Below, in pieces: positions 7,554-16,102 of a stretch of 38,891 nt of DNA. The notes beneath the pieces were generated by a model. That model was not told the origin of the DNA. It worked only from the letters and a program-made list of their open reading frames with translations, and did no database searches. This stretch comes from Chlorobium sp. (GTDB lineage Bacteria > Bacteroidota > Chlorobiia > Chlorobiales > Chlorobiaceae), in NCBI GenBank assembly GCA_005862285.1, contig SZXW01000005.1:1-38891 (forward strand), in the 5' to 3' direction. A program made the translations under genes and the position numbers. Numbering within the stretch: the stretch's first letter is position 1; every line of letters begins with the position of its first letter.

Positions 7554-7997
7554 TCAGGGGACGAGCAGCTTGAAACCGCTTTCACTGTCAGGTTGGCGGG
7601 TTGCAGTGTTGTCGAGCAGTTCGGTCAGCACGATTTCCATCACGAGCCAGACCTTGACACCCCTCCGCACGCAACCGGTAACCGTATTTTCCTCGCGGCC
7701 GCAGGCCATGTGCATGTGCAGCACCGGATTACCCTCTTCATCGGGAAAGATCGTCCCGGTTCCGGCAATTTCATGAGCGTCGTAGAGTTCATGAGTCATG
7801 ATGCTGATGGGGATCGCCCGGCTCTCTTCCGGGCCGACCACCAGCAAGCTTCCCTTGTCGGCGCCGCCCATCGCAATGAGCGAAGCCCGCGTTATGCTAA
7901 GATCGCGGGCGAACTGTTCGAGCTTCTCATGGACGATTTCGCCGTCATCGAGCCTTATGACAAAAGTCCTGCCCTGTCTTGCTTCGGAATATTTCAT
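7554..7997 (-). CDS. PPC/DUF296-domain protein (putative DNA-binding)
   Basis: 147 residues spanning one PPC domain: RQGRTFVIRLDDGEIVHEKL at the N-terminus, ASLIAMGGADKGSLLVV, then the conserved HMHMACGREENTVTGCVRRG and VWLVMEIVLTEL. The His residues of the central motif are those expected to bind a metal in bacterial members. The family resembles the DNA-binding AT-hook-associated domain of plants; bacterial members are small trimeric proteins of unknown role. No AT-hook is present. The gene lies between ald and tspO, both separated by clear gaps. Confidence 0.85.
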   Translation of the reverse strand: MKYSEARQGRTFVIRLDDGEIVHEKLEQFARDLSITRASLIAMGGADKGSLLVVGPEESRAIPISIMTHELYDAHEIAGTGTIFPDEEGNPVLHMHMACGREENTVTGCVRRGVKVWLVMEIVLTELLDNTATRQPDSESGFKLLVP

Positions 7998-8143
7998 AGG
8001 TACGGTTATCGGTTTAAAGCTTTATGGTTCCTCCTGTTCTGTTATGGTGAAGCGGCCGGTTTCATTTGGTGAACAGGTAATGGAAAAATGTAGCGAAAGA
8101 CGTTCTGTTGTTCAAATCATTTCCCTTGCAACGAACCGGATTT

Positions 8144-8530
8144 TTACCGGTTCAGCCTGTAAATACCCAGGTTAAGGTAGGCCGCGAAAAGCCCCCAGCA
8201 GAAATAGGGTATCAGCAGTAACGCCGAGATCGTGCTTGCCTGTGAAAACAGAACGATGATAAAGACAAGGGTTATGTCGATCAGCAGCAGGTCAATCAGG
8301 GCGGGCAATATTTTCCTTTTTTTGAAAAAGAGGGTGGTCCAGCTGAAACTTGCCGTGAAATGAACGGCAAGTATAAAACCGGTCAGCCAAGGGTGCGGTT
8401 TTACAGGAGAAAAGAAATAGAAGAACAGTGATGCGATGATAAAAATGTAGAGCAGGGTCCATACCGGACCGAAAATGTTCTTGGGAGGAGTGAAAGGGGG
8501 TTTTTTCAGTTCATCATACCATGTTGCCAT
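8144..8530 (-). CDS. tspO: TspO/MBR-family protein lacking the first transmembrane helix
   Basis: 128 residues. The family signature is present: WYDELKKPPFTPP, then GPVWTLLYIF, and near the end LLIPYFCWGLFAAYLNLGIY. TspO proteins bind tetrapyrroles such as protoporphyrin and cholesterol-like ligands. Here the protein begins directly at the WY motif, which normally follows about 25-30 residues carrying helix 1. The ATG at 8530 has AAGGAG eight bases upstream, and the frame upstream meets a stop within about 10 codons, so a longer product is not encoded. Four helices remain. A photosynthetic host rich in bacteriochlorophyll would give tetrapyrrole handling a purpose, which is inference. Confidence 0.85.
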   Translation of the reverse strand: MATWYDELKKPPFTPPKNIFGPVWTLLYIFIIASLFFYFFSPVKPHPWLTGFILAVHFTASFSWTTLFFKKRKILPALIDLLLIDITLVFIIVLFSQASTISALLLIPYFCWGLFAAYLNLGIYRLNR

Positions 8531-8728
8531 CGTGCTTGCTCCTTGACCGGAAACAGATCATTGTAAAGGCTCTTGCGGTCTTTTCCAATAATAACCCGGA
8601 AGCTTTCTTTATTTGTTCCATGTTACAATTGCTTCCATGCTGTTTCCGGAAGGAATGGGGTTCCGCTTTGTCCTGGAAAGGCGTTTTTCCGTTTTCAATG
8701 CATTTCAGGAACCGGAGAAAGCCTGTTG

Positions 8729-9037
8729 TCAGTTTTCAAAAAATTCTATCTGAAGATTTTCGTCTTCCTGTTCTGTTACGTTATAGCTTCCTTTTTTCGT
8801 GATCGAAAGCCCCATTCTGTCTCCTGCAGGAATGATCATCTGCTCTATTTTTTCAGCTTCGCTCTTTGGACAGCTTTTATTGAAAAAGAGGTTCAGGGTC
8901 GAGCCCGTATTTTCAAACTGAAGGAGGAAGTCGTTGTGGTCGACGAATACGAGGTCTTCATATGCATAAGTTATTTCATGGCCGAGCTCTTCAAGGAGCT
9001 GCATGACGGTTCCGAGGGGTTTCAGCTTCTGTGTCAT
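8729..9037 (-). CDS. Small conserved-looking protein downstream of the NifO-like gene
   Basis: 102 residues, soluble, no signal peptide. It starts three bases after the stop of the NifO-like gene, so the two are almost certainly co-transcribed and translationally coupled. The sequence is mixed alpha/beta with an acidic end (TEQEDENLQIEF) and a single Cys. I do not recognise a family. The context suggests a role linked to the upstream thioredoxin-fold protein. The 198 bases between it and tspO (8531-8728) show nothing clear. Confidence 0.65.
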   Translation of the reverse strand: MTQKLKPLGTVMQLLEELGHEITYAYEDLVFVDHNDFLLQFENTGSTLNLFFNKSCPKSEAEKIEQMIIPAGDRMGLSITKKGSYNVTEQEDENLQIEFFEN

Positions 9038-9040
9038 AGT

Positions 9041-9493
9041 TCAGTGTTCAGGTGTTGTGCATGAATAGTTGTTTGTATTCGGACAGGTGTTCATATCGGT
9101 CATTCTCATGGATTCCACGACTTTTTCCGCTCCGGGGACAGCTCTGAGGCTTATGATATCTCGAAGCACGGTCGTATCGAATCCCTGGATATGGTGGTTC
9201 CCGATTTTCATGAGCGGTCTTTTTATCAGGATCGGGTCCTGGATCATCATGTCGAGGGCTTCCTCTATCGAATAATCCATAGGGTCAACCTCTCCTGATT
9301 TCACCGTCGGCGCCGAAGGGTTGAAACACTCGCTTGCCGGTTTGTTTCCGAGATACCTGGCCAGCTCCTCTCTCGTCCACGGGTGTGTCAGCAGGTTTAT
9401 CGTTTCAACGGTGTTTCCCGAAAGTTCAAGCATCGCTTTCTGACGGTTGTTGTTCCGGCATCCCGGTTTTTCAAAAAAAAGGATTGATGACAT
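9041..9493 (-). CDS. ArsC/Spx-fold nitrogenase-associated protein (NifO-like)
   Basis: 150 residues. The N-terminus ILFFEKPGCRNNNRQK places Cys12 at the position of the ArsC active site, but with the NNRQK run typical of nitrogenase-associated members rather than the arsenate reductase loop. A conserved ILIKRPLMKIG follows in the middle, as in ArsC-like proteins. Related proteins sit in nif clusters and have been called NifO. No nif structural gene is in this window, so the nitrogen-fixation link is from family knowledge. The C-terminal 25 residues have extra Cys residues (NTCPNTNNYSC). The gene leads a two-gene operon, with an AT-rich dyad 54-84 bases upstream of its start. Confidence 0.75.
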   Translation of the reverse strand: MSSILFFEKPGCRNNNRQKAMLELSGNTVETINLLTHPWTREELARYLGNKPASECFNPSAPTVKSGEVDPMDYSIEEALDMMIQDPILIKRPLMKIGNHHIQGFDTTVLRDIISLRAVPGAEKVVESMRMTDMNTCPNTNNYSCTTPEH

Positions 9494-9546
9494 TTAAGTA
9501 AAAAATATGAGTGCAATCAATCAATAAGCATTATATTTTTAGGTAG

Positions 9547-9577
9547 ATATTAATTTATATCCGATATAATTTAATAT
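9547..9577. promoter_or_regulatory. AT-rich dyad upstream of the NifO-like operon
   Basis: Two 14-base arms, ATATTAATTTATAT and ATATAATTTAATAT, flank CCG and are inverted copies with one mismatch. The dyad ends 54 bases before the start codon at 9493, a normal operator position. The binding protein is unknown. The wider intergenic region 9494-9917 is AT-rich and otherwise carries only the repeat at 9752-9870. Confidence 0.45.
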
Positions 9578-9751
9578 TAATTGAGCAAATGCAATAAATA
9601 TTTTTGTTAAATGTTTGTTACGTTTTTTTCTGTTGAAGCAAGGTATTTCAGGCAGGGTGTACTGCAGGAAGAAGGAAGTTAAGGGATGAGGCCGGCTCAA
9701 AAGCAAATCAAAGGTGTCATTTTAAGAGATAATCCGTCTGCTCCTCCGGTA

Positions 9752-9870
9752 ATTCTGAGTTTGACGAAGTCGGGCGAAGAATCCGGAAAATTCGAATAGG
9801 ATATTATCAATTAATTACATAATGGGACTATCCGATTACTGGATTCTTCACTTCGTTCAGAATGACAAAC
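9752..9870. repeat. Inverted pair of the 'TTCTGAACGAAGTGAAGAATCC' type repeat
   Basis: The left arm contains ATTCTGAG, CGAAGT and GGGCGAAGAATCC. The right arm (GGATTCTTCACTTCGTTCAG, then AATGAC) is the inverted copy. The same word family recurs several times at 18861-19580. Between the arms lies AT-rich DNA without a gene. This looks like a dispersed palindromic repeat rather than a gene remnant. Confidence 0.6.
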
Positions 9871-9917
9871 AAAACGAGTCATAGAGAACTCATGGCATAA
9901 ATCCATTTGAGACAGCT

Positions 9918-11624
9918 TCACTTCGATTCACGTTCTACGGTAGGTACGAAGTTTTTTGCCCTGCCTTCTCTCGGAAGAGCGAGAATTTCCCTCGAGCGGT
10001 CGAGCGCGTCGTCGATGTTGCCGAATATATTTTCTTTGCCGATCTCGTCGAAGAGTTCGAATTGCTGAAGAGCGAACAACGGCTGGGTATGTACACCCGA
10101 GAGAATCAGACGGGTACCGGTTTTTTTGCAGTCCTTGAGCAGCTCCTTTATCATGTTCAGGCCGGTGGCATCGATGGTCAGTACCCTGCGCATCCTGATG
10201 ATGCGGATTTTGGGCGCATTTTCAACGATATGCATGGCATCCCTGAACTTCGATGCGGCTCCGAAGAAAAACGGTCCGGTTATTTCGAAAACCTCGACAC
10301 CGTCGGGGACTTTCCTTGTCACGATTGTATTTGGGTCATCCTCTTCGTCACGGTCCTTGAGCTCATCGGTAACCACTCCGACATTGGCAAGTCCGGCCAT
10401 ACGCTGCATGAAGAGTATCACGGAGAGCAGCATGCCGATCTCGATGGCCAGGGTGAGATCGAAGACAACGGTAAGCGAGAAAGTGGTGAGAAGAACGATG
10501 ACGTCGCTTCTCGGGCTTTTCATAAGCTGCCGGAATACCTTGATTTCGCTCATGTTCCAGGATACGACGATGAGGATCGCCGCCAGTGCCGGCATGGGGA
10601 TCAGCTTTGCCCACCTGCCGAAGAGCATCATGATCAGGAGCAGCGTGACAGCATGTACAATACCTGCAACCGGCGTTCTTCCGCCGTTTTTTACGTTGGT
10701 TGCAGTTCGGGCAATTGCGCCGGTAACGGGAATGCCTCCGAAGAATGGAGTAATGAAGTTTGCCGCACCCTGTGCTATCAGCTCCATGTTTGATTTGTGC
10801 CTTCCTCCGATCATACCGTCAGCGACGACGGCTGAAAGCAGCGCTTCGATTGCTCCGAGCAAAGCGATCGTGGTCGCCGGCATGATGAGCTGGCGGATTG
10901 TCTGAAAGTCGAAAGAAGGAATGGACGGGGCAGGGATCATGGAAGGGATTTCGCCGAACCTCGATTCAATTGTCGGCACATCGAGGTGCAACAGATGAAC
11001 GGCGATGGTCGAGACGAGGATGGCAACGAGCGATCCGGGGATTTTCCGGTATACCTTTGGCCAGAAGACTATGACAAGCAGGGAAAAGATCCCTACCAGA
11101 AAACTTGAGAGGTGGAATGTCTGGATGTTGGACGCATAAACCGACCATTTTCCAACAAAATCGCCGGGAACGACGGCAATTTCGAGACCGAGGAAATCCT
11201 TGATCTGGCTTGAAAAAATGATTACGGCGATTCCGCTCGTGAAGCCCACGATGACGGGGTAGGGGATGAACTTGATCAGGGAGCCGAACTGGGCGAATCC
11301 CATCAGCATGAGGATGACGCCGGCCATCATGGTTGCAAGCAGCAGTCCGTTGATGCCATATTGCTGGACGATGCCGTAGAGAATGACGATAAAAGCTCCG
11401 GTCGGGCCGCCGATCTGCACCCTGCTGCCGCCGAGAAAGGAGACTATGAAGCCGCCGATAATTGCGGTGATGAGGCCTTTTTCAGGTGAAACGCCTGATG
11501 CGATTGCAAAAGCGATAGCAAGAGGGAGCGCCACGATGCCAACCATGATGCCTGCAACGACATCTTTCATGATCCGGTCTGGCTTGAGCTCGGGTAAAAC
11601 AGTAAAGAACTTGGGTTTGAACAT
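9918..11624 (-). CDS. SulP-family anion transporter with C-terminal STAS domain
   Basis: About 568 residues from the ATG at 11624, chosen because GAGG lies six bases upstream; an in-frame ATG at 11657 would add 11 residues. The membrane part has the family's repeated helices, with [32 protein letters not shown] and [16 protein letters not shown] cytoplasmic STAS domain follows from about residue 440 ([20 protein letters not shown], then [14 protein letters not shown]). SulP proteins carry sulfate, bicarbonate or other anions, usually with Na+ or H+. A sulfur-oxidising autotroph could use either anion, and sequence does not decide. It stands alone. An inverted TTTTACC/GGTAAAA pair lies upstream near 11693-11728. 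Confidence 0.92.
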   Translation of the reverse strand: MFKPKFFTVLPELKPDRIMKDVVAGIMVGIVALPLAIAFAIASGVSPEKGLITAIIGGFIVSFLGGSRVQIGGPTGAFIVILYGIVQQYGINGLLLATMMAGVILMLMGFAQFGSLIKFIPYPVIVGFTSGIAVIIFSSQIKDFLGLEIAVVPGDFVGKWSVYASNIQTFHLSSFLVGIFSLLVIVFWPKVYRKIPGSLVAILVSTIAVHLLHLDVPTIESRFGEIPSMIPAPSIPSFDFQTIRQLIMPATTIALLGAIEALLSAVVADGMIGGRHKSNMELIAQGAANFITPFFGGIPVTGAIARTATNVKNGGRTPVAGIVHAVTLLLIMMLFGRWAKLIPMPALAAILIVVSWNMSEIKVFRQLMKSPRSDVIVLLTTFSLTVVFDLTLAIEIGMLLSVILFMQRMAGLANVGVVTDELKDRDEEDDPNTIVTRKVPDGVEVFEITGPFFFGAASKFRDAMHIVENAPKIRIIRMRRVLTIDATGLNMIKELLKDCKKTGTRLILSGVHTQPLFALQQFELFDEIGKENIFGNIDDALDRSREILALPREGRAKNFVPTVERESK

Positions 11625-11851
11625 TCTAAACCTCGTAATCTGTATCATGAAGAACATTTATCCTGCTCCGCAGAGCGGTTCTATATACCATTTTTACCTT
11701 GCTTTATCAATACAGCGGTAAAATCATTCATAAAAATCCGTATTGCGTCTTTTTTTCAGGTTTGCCTGATGATTTTTCATTCAATACTGTGCAGGTTTTC
11801 ATACCTTTATAAAGGGAAAAATAATTTTTCATTCATGAAGCCTCTCCGAAC

Positions 11852-12445
11852 ATGAACTCAACCGACCCCCTTCTGCAGCCTCTTTCCCTCGAAGAGATAG
11901 AGGAACTTGAAGATTTTCTCGCTTCCGATTCGACCCCTGATGAGTGCATGACTTCAATGGACATGCTCGACGGTTATATGACCTCGATTATCGCCGGTCC
12001 GGAAGTGCCCCATCCCGATATCTGGATCTCCTATATCTGGGACCAGGAGAAAGGTGAAGAACCTGCCTATATATCCGATGACGAAGCTTCCATCGTCCGG
12101 GAATACCTTCTCCGGCACATGAACAGCATTGCCATGCAGTTCGAGGAGGACCCTGAAGATTTTCTGCCGCTTTATGAAAGGCGTGAATACATGGACGAGG
12201 ATGACATGGCTTTTGCAGTTGAAGACTGGGCACTCGGGTTCACTATGGGCATGGAACTGACACATGAATCCTGGAAGCCGTTTTTCAACGACGATGAAAC
12301 CGCTGTTCTCGCTTTTCCCATGTTCGTGCTTGGAAGGATCACCGATGATTACGATTCTATGTCCGATGATGACAGGGACGACCTTGTCCGCAGGATGCCG
12401 GATTTCGTGATCAGGATTCATGATTACTGGAGCGAACATAAATAA
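11852..12445 (+). CDS. UPF0149/YecA-family protein
   Basis: 197 residues, very acidic, cytoplasmic. The family features are LDGYMTSIIAGPE near residue 40, the Trp-containing DIWISYIW, and VEDWALGFTMGMELTHESW in the middle, an all-helical YgfB/YecA domain. The C-terminal SEC-C zinc motif found in some YecA proteins is missing. Function of the family is poorly known. It is followed by a strong terminator and then by rubrerythrin, so it is probably a single-gene transcript. Confidence 0.82.
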   Translation: MNSTDPLLQPLSLEEIEELEDFLASDSTPDECMTSMDMLDGYMTSIIAGPEVPHPDIWISYIWDQEKGEEPAYISDDEASIVREYLLRHMNSIAMQFEEDPEDFLPLYERREYMDEDDMAFAVEDWALGFTMGMELTHESWKPFFNDDETAVLAFPMFVLGRITDDYDSMSDDDRDDLVRRMPDFVIRIHDYWSEHK

Positions 12446-12514
12446 ACCTCGATATTTCATGAAGCAATAACATTGTTTCGTGTCCTGCAGCTTCAGAACC
12501 ATAGAGAATTATTC

Positions 12515-12570
12515 CCCGCAGCCGCTGAATGCAGTTTTCAAGTGCGAGCAACAGGCTGCGGGCTTTTTTT
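12515..12570 (+). terminator. Rho-independent terminator
   Basis: CCCGCAGCC (12515-12523) pairs perfectly with GGCTGCGGG (12554-12562) across a 30-base loop, followed by C and seven T residues. It ends the UPF0149 transcript and insulates rubrerythrin. Confidence 0.8.
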
Positions 12571-12657
12571 AGAACTTGCTTTTTTTATTGCGCATGACTG
12601 CTATTTTCCAGTTCGCTTTATGTATGATCATTTAATTATAAAAGGAGAAATATAAAT

Positions 12658-13155
12658 ATGGCTACCACCAACGATAATCTGAAAGATGCCTTTGCCGGAG
12701 AGAGCCAGGCAAACCAGAAATATCTCGCATTTGCGAAAGCCGCTGAAAAAGAGGGGTACCGAAACGTTGCAAAGCTTTTCCGCACTACGGCACAGGCCGA
12801 AAGGATCCATGCGGAAGGGCATCTGGAAGCGCTTTGCGGGATCGGTTCAACTGCGTTCAACCTTCTGGCTGCGATAGGCGGAGAAACGTACGAACATACC
12901 GAAATGTACCCGCCCATGCTCGAACAGGCAGAGGCTGACGGACATGCAGCGAAAAAAATGTTCCAGTACGCCCTCAAAGCTGAAATGAAGCATGCCGAAC
13001 TATACAGGCAGGCACTCGAGGCCGTTAAAAACGGTAAGGACATCACGGCGACAGAAGTCTGGCTCTGTCCCTGCTGCGGTCATATCGAGCTGGAAAATCC
13101 GCCGGCAATCTGCCCTATCTGCGGAGCGAAAGCAGCACAGTTCGTTCAGGTCTGA
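12658..13155 (+). CDS. rbr: Rubrerythrin
   Basis: 165 residues. An N-terminal four-helix di-iron domain carries the repeated E-x-x-H/Y pattern (AGESQANQKYLAF, AQAERIHAEGHL, GGETYEHTEMYP and KAEMKHAELYRQ). A C-terminal rubredoxin-like knuckle holds one iron through CPCCGH and CPICG. Rubrerythrins reduce hydrogen peroxide in anaerobes using electrons from rubredoxin or a similar donor. AAAGGAG precedes the ATG by nine bases. The gene is insulated by the upstream terminator and a downstream hairpin. It fits a strict anaerobe's defence against brief oxygen exposure. Confidence 0.96.
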   Translation: MATTNDNLKDAFAGESQANQKYLAFAKAAEKEGYRNVAKLFRTTAQAERIHAEGHLEALCGIGSTAFNLLAAIGGETYEHTEMYPPMLEQAEADGHAAKKMFQYALKAEMKHAELYRQALEAVKNGKDITATEVWLCPCCGHIELENPPAICPICGAKAAQFVQV

Positions 13156-13171
13156 CAGGGGATGGGAAAGT

Positions 13172-13260
13172 GGGGATTAGGTAATGGGTAGTGGGGATTG
13201 GGTGAAGAGCCCCGACATTTCGGGGCTCAAAACCTCCCATTTCCCATTACCTGTTACCCC
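13172..13260. repeat. 89-bp palindromic element with a central hairpin
   Basis: Outer arms carrying GGTAATGGG on the left and CCCATTACC on the right (13172-13195 and 13233-13260) are inverted imperfect copies. At the centre GAGCCCCG and CGGGGCTC (13207-13228) form a perfect 8-bp stem. It lies between the convergent rubrerythrin and exported-protein genes and probably stops transcription both ways, although no T tract follows. Confidence 0.6.
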
Positions 13261-13281
13261 TTCTTCACTCATTTCCGACAT

Positions 13282-13728
13282 TCATCGTCTTTTGATTGCT
13301 ATGCGGCTGAATGAATACCAGTCACCGCCCTCATCGCCTCTGACGGTATAATCATAAACTTTGATCCGCATTCCTTTCATGAGGTACCCGTCGTTTGCGG
13401 GGTGGTTGATGACAAGGGTGATATCGCTTCCGCTTTTGTAGGAACGGGAAGCAACCGCTGTTTCAAGGCTTTCGACCCTGGTTTTCTTCAATAAGATCCT
13501 GTAATGAGCGGGTATGGTCCGGTCATGTCCGAGCGACCCCGACATGGGATACCATTTTCCATTATCGTAAATACCGCTTCCCTTGACGAATCTGTCCGCG
13601 TTCCAGGATATGCTGTCGATGACTCCTTCGATATGCATCGGTCCGACCTGCGGAATCGGCGCTGCCTTGGACAGTTCCGGGCAGAGAACGGATAGCAGCA
13701 GGATTGCAGCTGTTATCAATGTTTTCAT
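13282..13728 (-). CDS. Exported protein of unknown function
   Basis: 148 residues from the ATG at 13728, chosen because GGGGGA lies four bases upstream and because a longer frame (to 13803) would overlap the next gene. The first 22 residues form a Sec signal peptide ending LSKAAP. The mature protein includes MHIEGVIDSISWN, typical of a small beta-rich periplasmic domain, and HYRILLKKTRV. I do not recognise a named family. The upstream small membrane-protein gene is 25 bases away on the same strand, so the two may be co-transcribed. Confidence 0.72.
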   Translation of the reverse strand: MKTLITAAILLLSVLCPELSKAAPIPQVGPMHIEGVIDSISWNADRFVKGSGIYDNGKWYPMSGSLGHDRTIPAHYRILLKKTRVESLETAVASRSYKSGSDITLVINHPANDGYLMKGMRIKVYDYTVRGDEGGDWYSFSRIAIKRR

Positions 13729-13753
13729 TATGTCCCCCGGTTTTGCGTTGAAG

Positions 13754-14041
13754 TTATTGCTGAATATGATCTTTTGTTGCAAGGAGGAGAATTCCTGCAG
13801 CAAGATCGGCGAATATCCATAGCTGCCGGTTCAGTTCGATTTCCATGACTGGATTATAAAGGATCGTAAACAGTGCATAGACCAGAACGAGCAGCGGAAT
13901 TTTTTTCAGTGAGTTCACATAGGTACCCCATGCAAAGGTTCCTCCGGCCATGACGGTAAGAATGTTATGAAATCCGGCCGGCAGGGGGATGAGGTCAATA
14001 AAGAGCAGTGCTGCAGTGATATAGATAAGTTGAACTGGCAT
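13754..14041 (-). CDS. Small membrane protein (DUF6804-like)
   Basis: 95 residues with three or four hydrophobic helices. The pattern LIPLPAGFHNILTVMAGG, a central LFTILYNPVMEIELNR and WIFADLAAGILLL resembles the DUF6804 group of small inner-membrane proteins, by eye only. Function is unknown. No Shine-Dalgarno sequence is visible. It precedes the exported-protein gene and is divergent from the Kef-type antiporter gene, with 165 bases between. Confidence 0.6.
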   Translation of the reverse strand: MPVQLIYITAALLFIDLIPLPAGFHNILTVMAGGTFAWGTYVNSLKKIPLLVLVYALFTILYNPVMEIELNRQLWIFADLAAGILLLATKDHIQQ

Positions 14042-14206
14042 TATGGTTCAGTTGTGGAAATTAAGGTTATCTCCTAAAGACAAATATACTCAGCAGCATA
14101 TGAAAATATGCAGGATAGGCGCAGCCGGGTTTGCATATGACTATTCGGGACGCTACCTTTTTTGTATACCTGAACCTTTAGTTTTTCATGACCAGGCCTT
14201 TCTTTC

Positions 14207-15967
14207 ATGCATAATTTCGATTTCCTCGGTGCACTTTCGCTTATCGGTGCGATAGCTGTCGCTATCATTCTGATTTTTCAGCGATTGAGGATCCCGCCTG
14301 TCATCGGATTGATTTTTACCGGCATTATTCTCGGGCCTTCCGGCATAGGTGTTGTATATGACAAGGAGCTCATTTCGGTACTTGCCGAGCTTGGTGTTGT
14401 CCTGCTTTTGTTTACCATAGGGCTCGAGTTTTCCCTTGATGACCTGAAACGGCTTAAAAGGATAGTGCTGGTGGGCGGCATTGTACAGATCCTTGTAACG
14501 GGACTTGCCATCAGTTGCCTTTCCTTCTGGTTCATGCTTATGATCGGACGGGCCATAACCGTTTCTGCAGCGGTTTTCCTCGGTTTTGCCTTTTCTGTCA
14601 GCAGTACCGCTATCTGTCTTAAAATCCTTTCTGATCGTGACGAGCTGACTCTGCCGCATGGCCGCATCGCTCTCGGTATCCTGATTTTTCAGGACATTGC
14701 GGTCGTTCCGCTCATGATCGGTATCGACCTGCTTAATCCTCAGGCAGCCATTCCATTCGGCATGCTTTTTAAAAAAATTTCACTGATCATTCTCTTTTCT
14801 GCCGGTATTTTTTTCAGTTTCAGGTTCCTGATGCCGAAACTTGTCCGGGTCATCGCATCACTGCATGCAAGGGAGGTTCTCGTGATTGGCGGCCTTGTCA
14901 TCTGTTTCGGTGCGGCCTATCTCACTTCACTTGCCGGACTGTCGCTTGCGCTCGGTTCATTTATTGCGGGAATGGTGATTGCAAGCACTGACGAAAGCCA
15001 TCAGATAAGCGTCTCGATCGATCCTTTCCGTGAAGCTTTCACCAGTATTTTTTTTATATCGGTCGGACTCCTGCTTGATGTTTCAGTGATCAACCTGCCG
15101 CTTTTCGTGGCGATAGCCCTTGTCGTCCTGCTTGTCAAGGGAATCCTCGTTGCCGGAGTGTCACTATTTCTCGGCAATTCTCCGAGGGTAAGCATGATGG
15201 CCGGAATGGCACTCGCACAGATAGGGGAGTTCTCTTTCGTGCTGGCGGAGACCGCCCTGAAAAATCACGTGATCGATCATGAGCTGTTCCAGTCCATGCT
15301 TGCGATCATTGTTGTCACCATGATCGTGACGCCGGCAATGATTTCCCTTGCACCGAAATTTGCCGACCAGGTCGCGCCCGCGCTCGGTTTCATTCCTCTT
15401 GTTTCGAAAGAGAATCCTTCACATGGTGTCCGGCCACCTGACAGCACCATAATCTGTGCCGGCGAGATTCATGCATCCATCGTCGGATTCGGCGTGAACG
15501 GCCAGAATGTGGCTGCCGTGCTTCATGCAACCAATATTTCCTATTCGATCCTCGAGATCGACCGGGAAACGGTTAAAAACATGCGGAAAAAAGGTGAACC
15601 GATCTATTACGGTGATTGTACGGACAAAAAAGCACTGCTCCGGGCCGGTGTCGACCATGCCCGTGCTGTCGTGATCGGCGTTTCGGATGCAGCTGCCGTC
15701 CGCAAAAGCATTGCCGTAATCCGGGAGATCAATCAGAAAGCATATATCATCGTCAGGGCAAGGACACTCGATGATGTCGCCGCGCTATACAGGGCCGGAG
15801 CCGATGTCGTTGTGACCGAAAAATTCGAAACTTCAATCCAGATTTTTTCACTGCTGCTCAATCATTTCACCGTTGCCCCGGAACTGATCCTCGAGCAGCA
15901 GGAGATCATCAGACGCGAGTGTGAAAAAATCTTCTCTGGTTCTATGCCTGTCCCGGCTGTGAAGTGA
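14207..15967 (+). CDS. CPA2 (Kef-type) cation/H+ antiporter with TrkA-N regulatory domain
   Basis: 586 residues. About 12 transmembrane helices cover residues 1-385, including GLIFTGIILGPSGIG, TIGLEFSLDDLKRLK, and FQDIAVVPLMIG with the ion-binding Asp region. A cytoplasmic TrkA-N/RCK domain follows (about 405-530): HASIVGFGVNGQNVA is the Rossmann loop, and YGDCTDKKALLRAGVDHA the second half. KefB/C and related antiporters exchange K+ or Na+ for H+ under nucleotide or thiol control. No separate KefF/G subunit gene is adjacent. Ion specificity is not evident. A terminator follows at 16000. Confidence 0.92.
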   Translation: MHNFDFLGALSLIGAIAVAIILIFQRLRIPPVIGLIFTGIILGPSGIGVVYDKELISVLAELGVVLLLFTIGLEFSLDDLKRLKRIVLVGGIVQILVTGLAISCLSFWFMLMIGRAITVSAAVFLGFAFSVSSTAICLKILSDRDELTLPHGRIALGILIFQDIAVVPLMIGIDLLNPQAAIPFGMLFKKISLIILFSAGIFFSFRFLMPKLVRVIASLHAREVLVIGGLVICFGAAYLTSLAGLSLALGSFIAGMVIASTDESHQISVSIDPFREAFTSIFFISVGLLLDVSVINLPLFVAIALVVLLVKGILVAGVSLFLGNSPRVSMMAGMALAQIGEFSFVLAETALKNHVIDHELFQSMLAIIVVTMIVTPAMISLAPKFADQVAPALGFIPLVSKENPSHGVRPPDSTIICAGEIHASIVGFGVNGQNVAAVLHATNISYSILEIDRETVKNMRKKGEPIYYGDCTDKKALLRAGVDHARAVVIGVSDAAAVRKSIAVIREINQKAYIIVRARTLDDVAALYRAGADVVVTEKFETSIQIFSLLLNHFTVAPELILEQQEIIRRECEKIFSGSMPVPAVK

Positions 15968-15999
15968 ACAACTCATGTACAAGGAATACTCGTGACGGT

Positions 16000-16030
16000 G
16001 CCCGCTGGCCGGCCGGGCTTTTTATTTTTA
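16000..16030 (+). terminator. Rho-independent terminator
   Basis: GCCCG (16000-16004) pairs with CGGGC (16014-16018) around CTGGCCGGC, and the stem is followed directly by TTTTTATTTTTA. It ends the Kef-type antiporter transcript. Confidence 0.72.
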
Positions 16031-16102
16031 CTTTCCGGAAATTTGAATGGATATTACAGTGTCGTTCAGTATTACCCTGAAATAAGAGAGTAAAATACGT
16101 TC

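Noticed and set aside
9041-9493. Arsenate reductase
   Set aside because: The Cys is followed by an RNNNRQK run, typical of the nitrogenase-associated branch, and no ars genes are nearby.
10062-10905. Long frames on the plus strand opposite the SulP gene
   Set aside because: They are antisense shadows of a well-supported transporter gene and have no protein-like pattern.
13729-13803. N-terminal extension of the exported protein
   Set aside because: It would overlap the upstream membrane-protein gene and bury the signal peptide; a good ribosome site supports the ATG at 13728.
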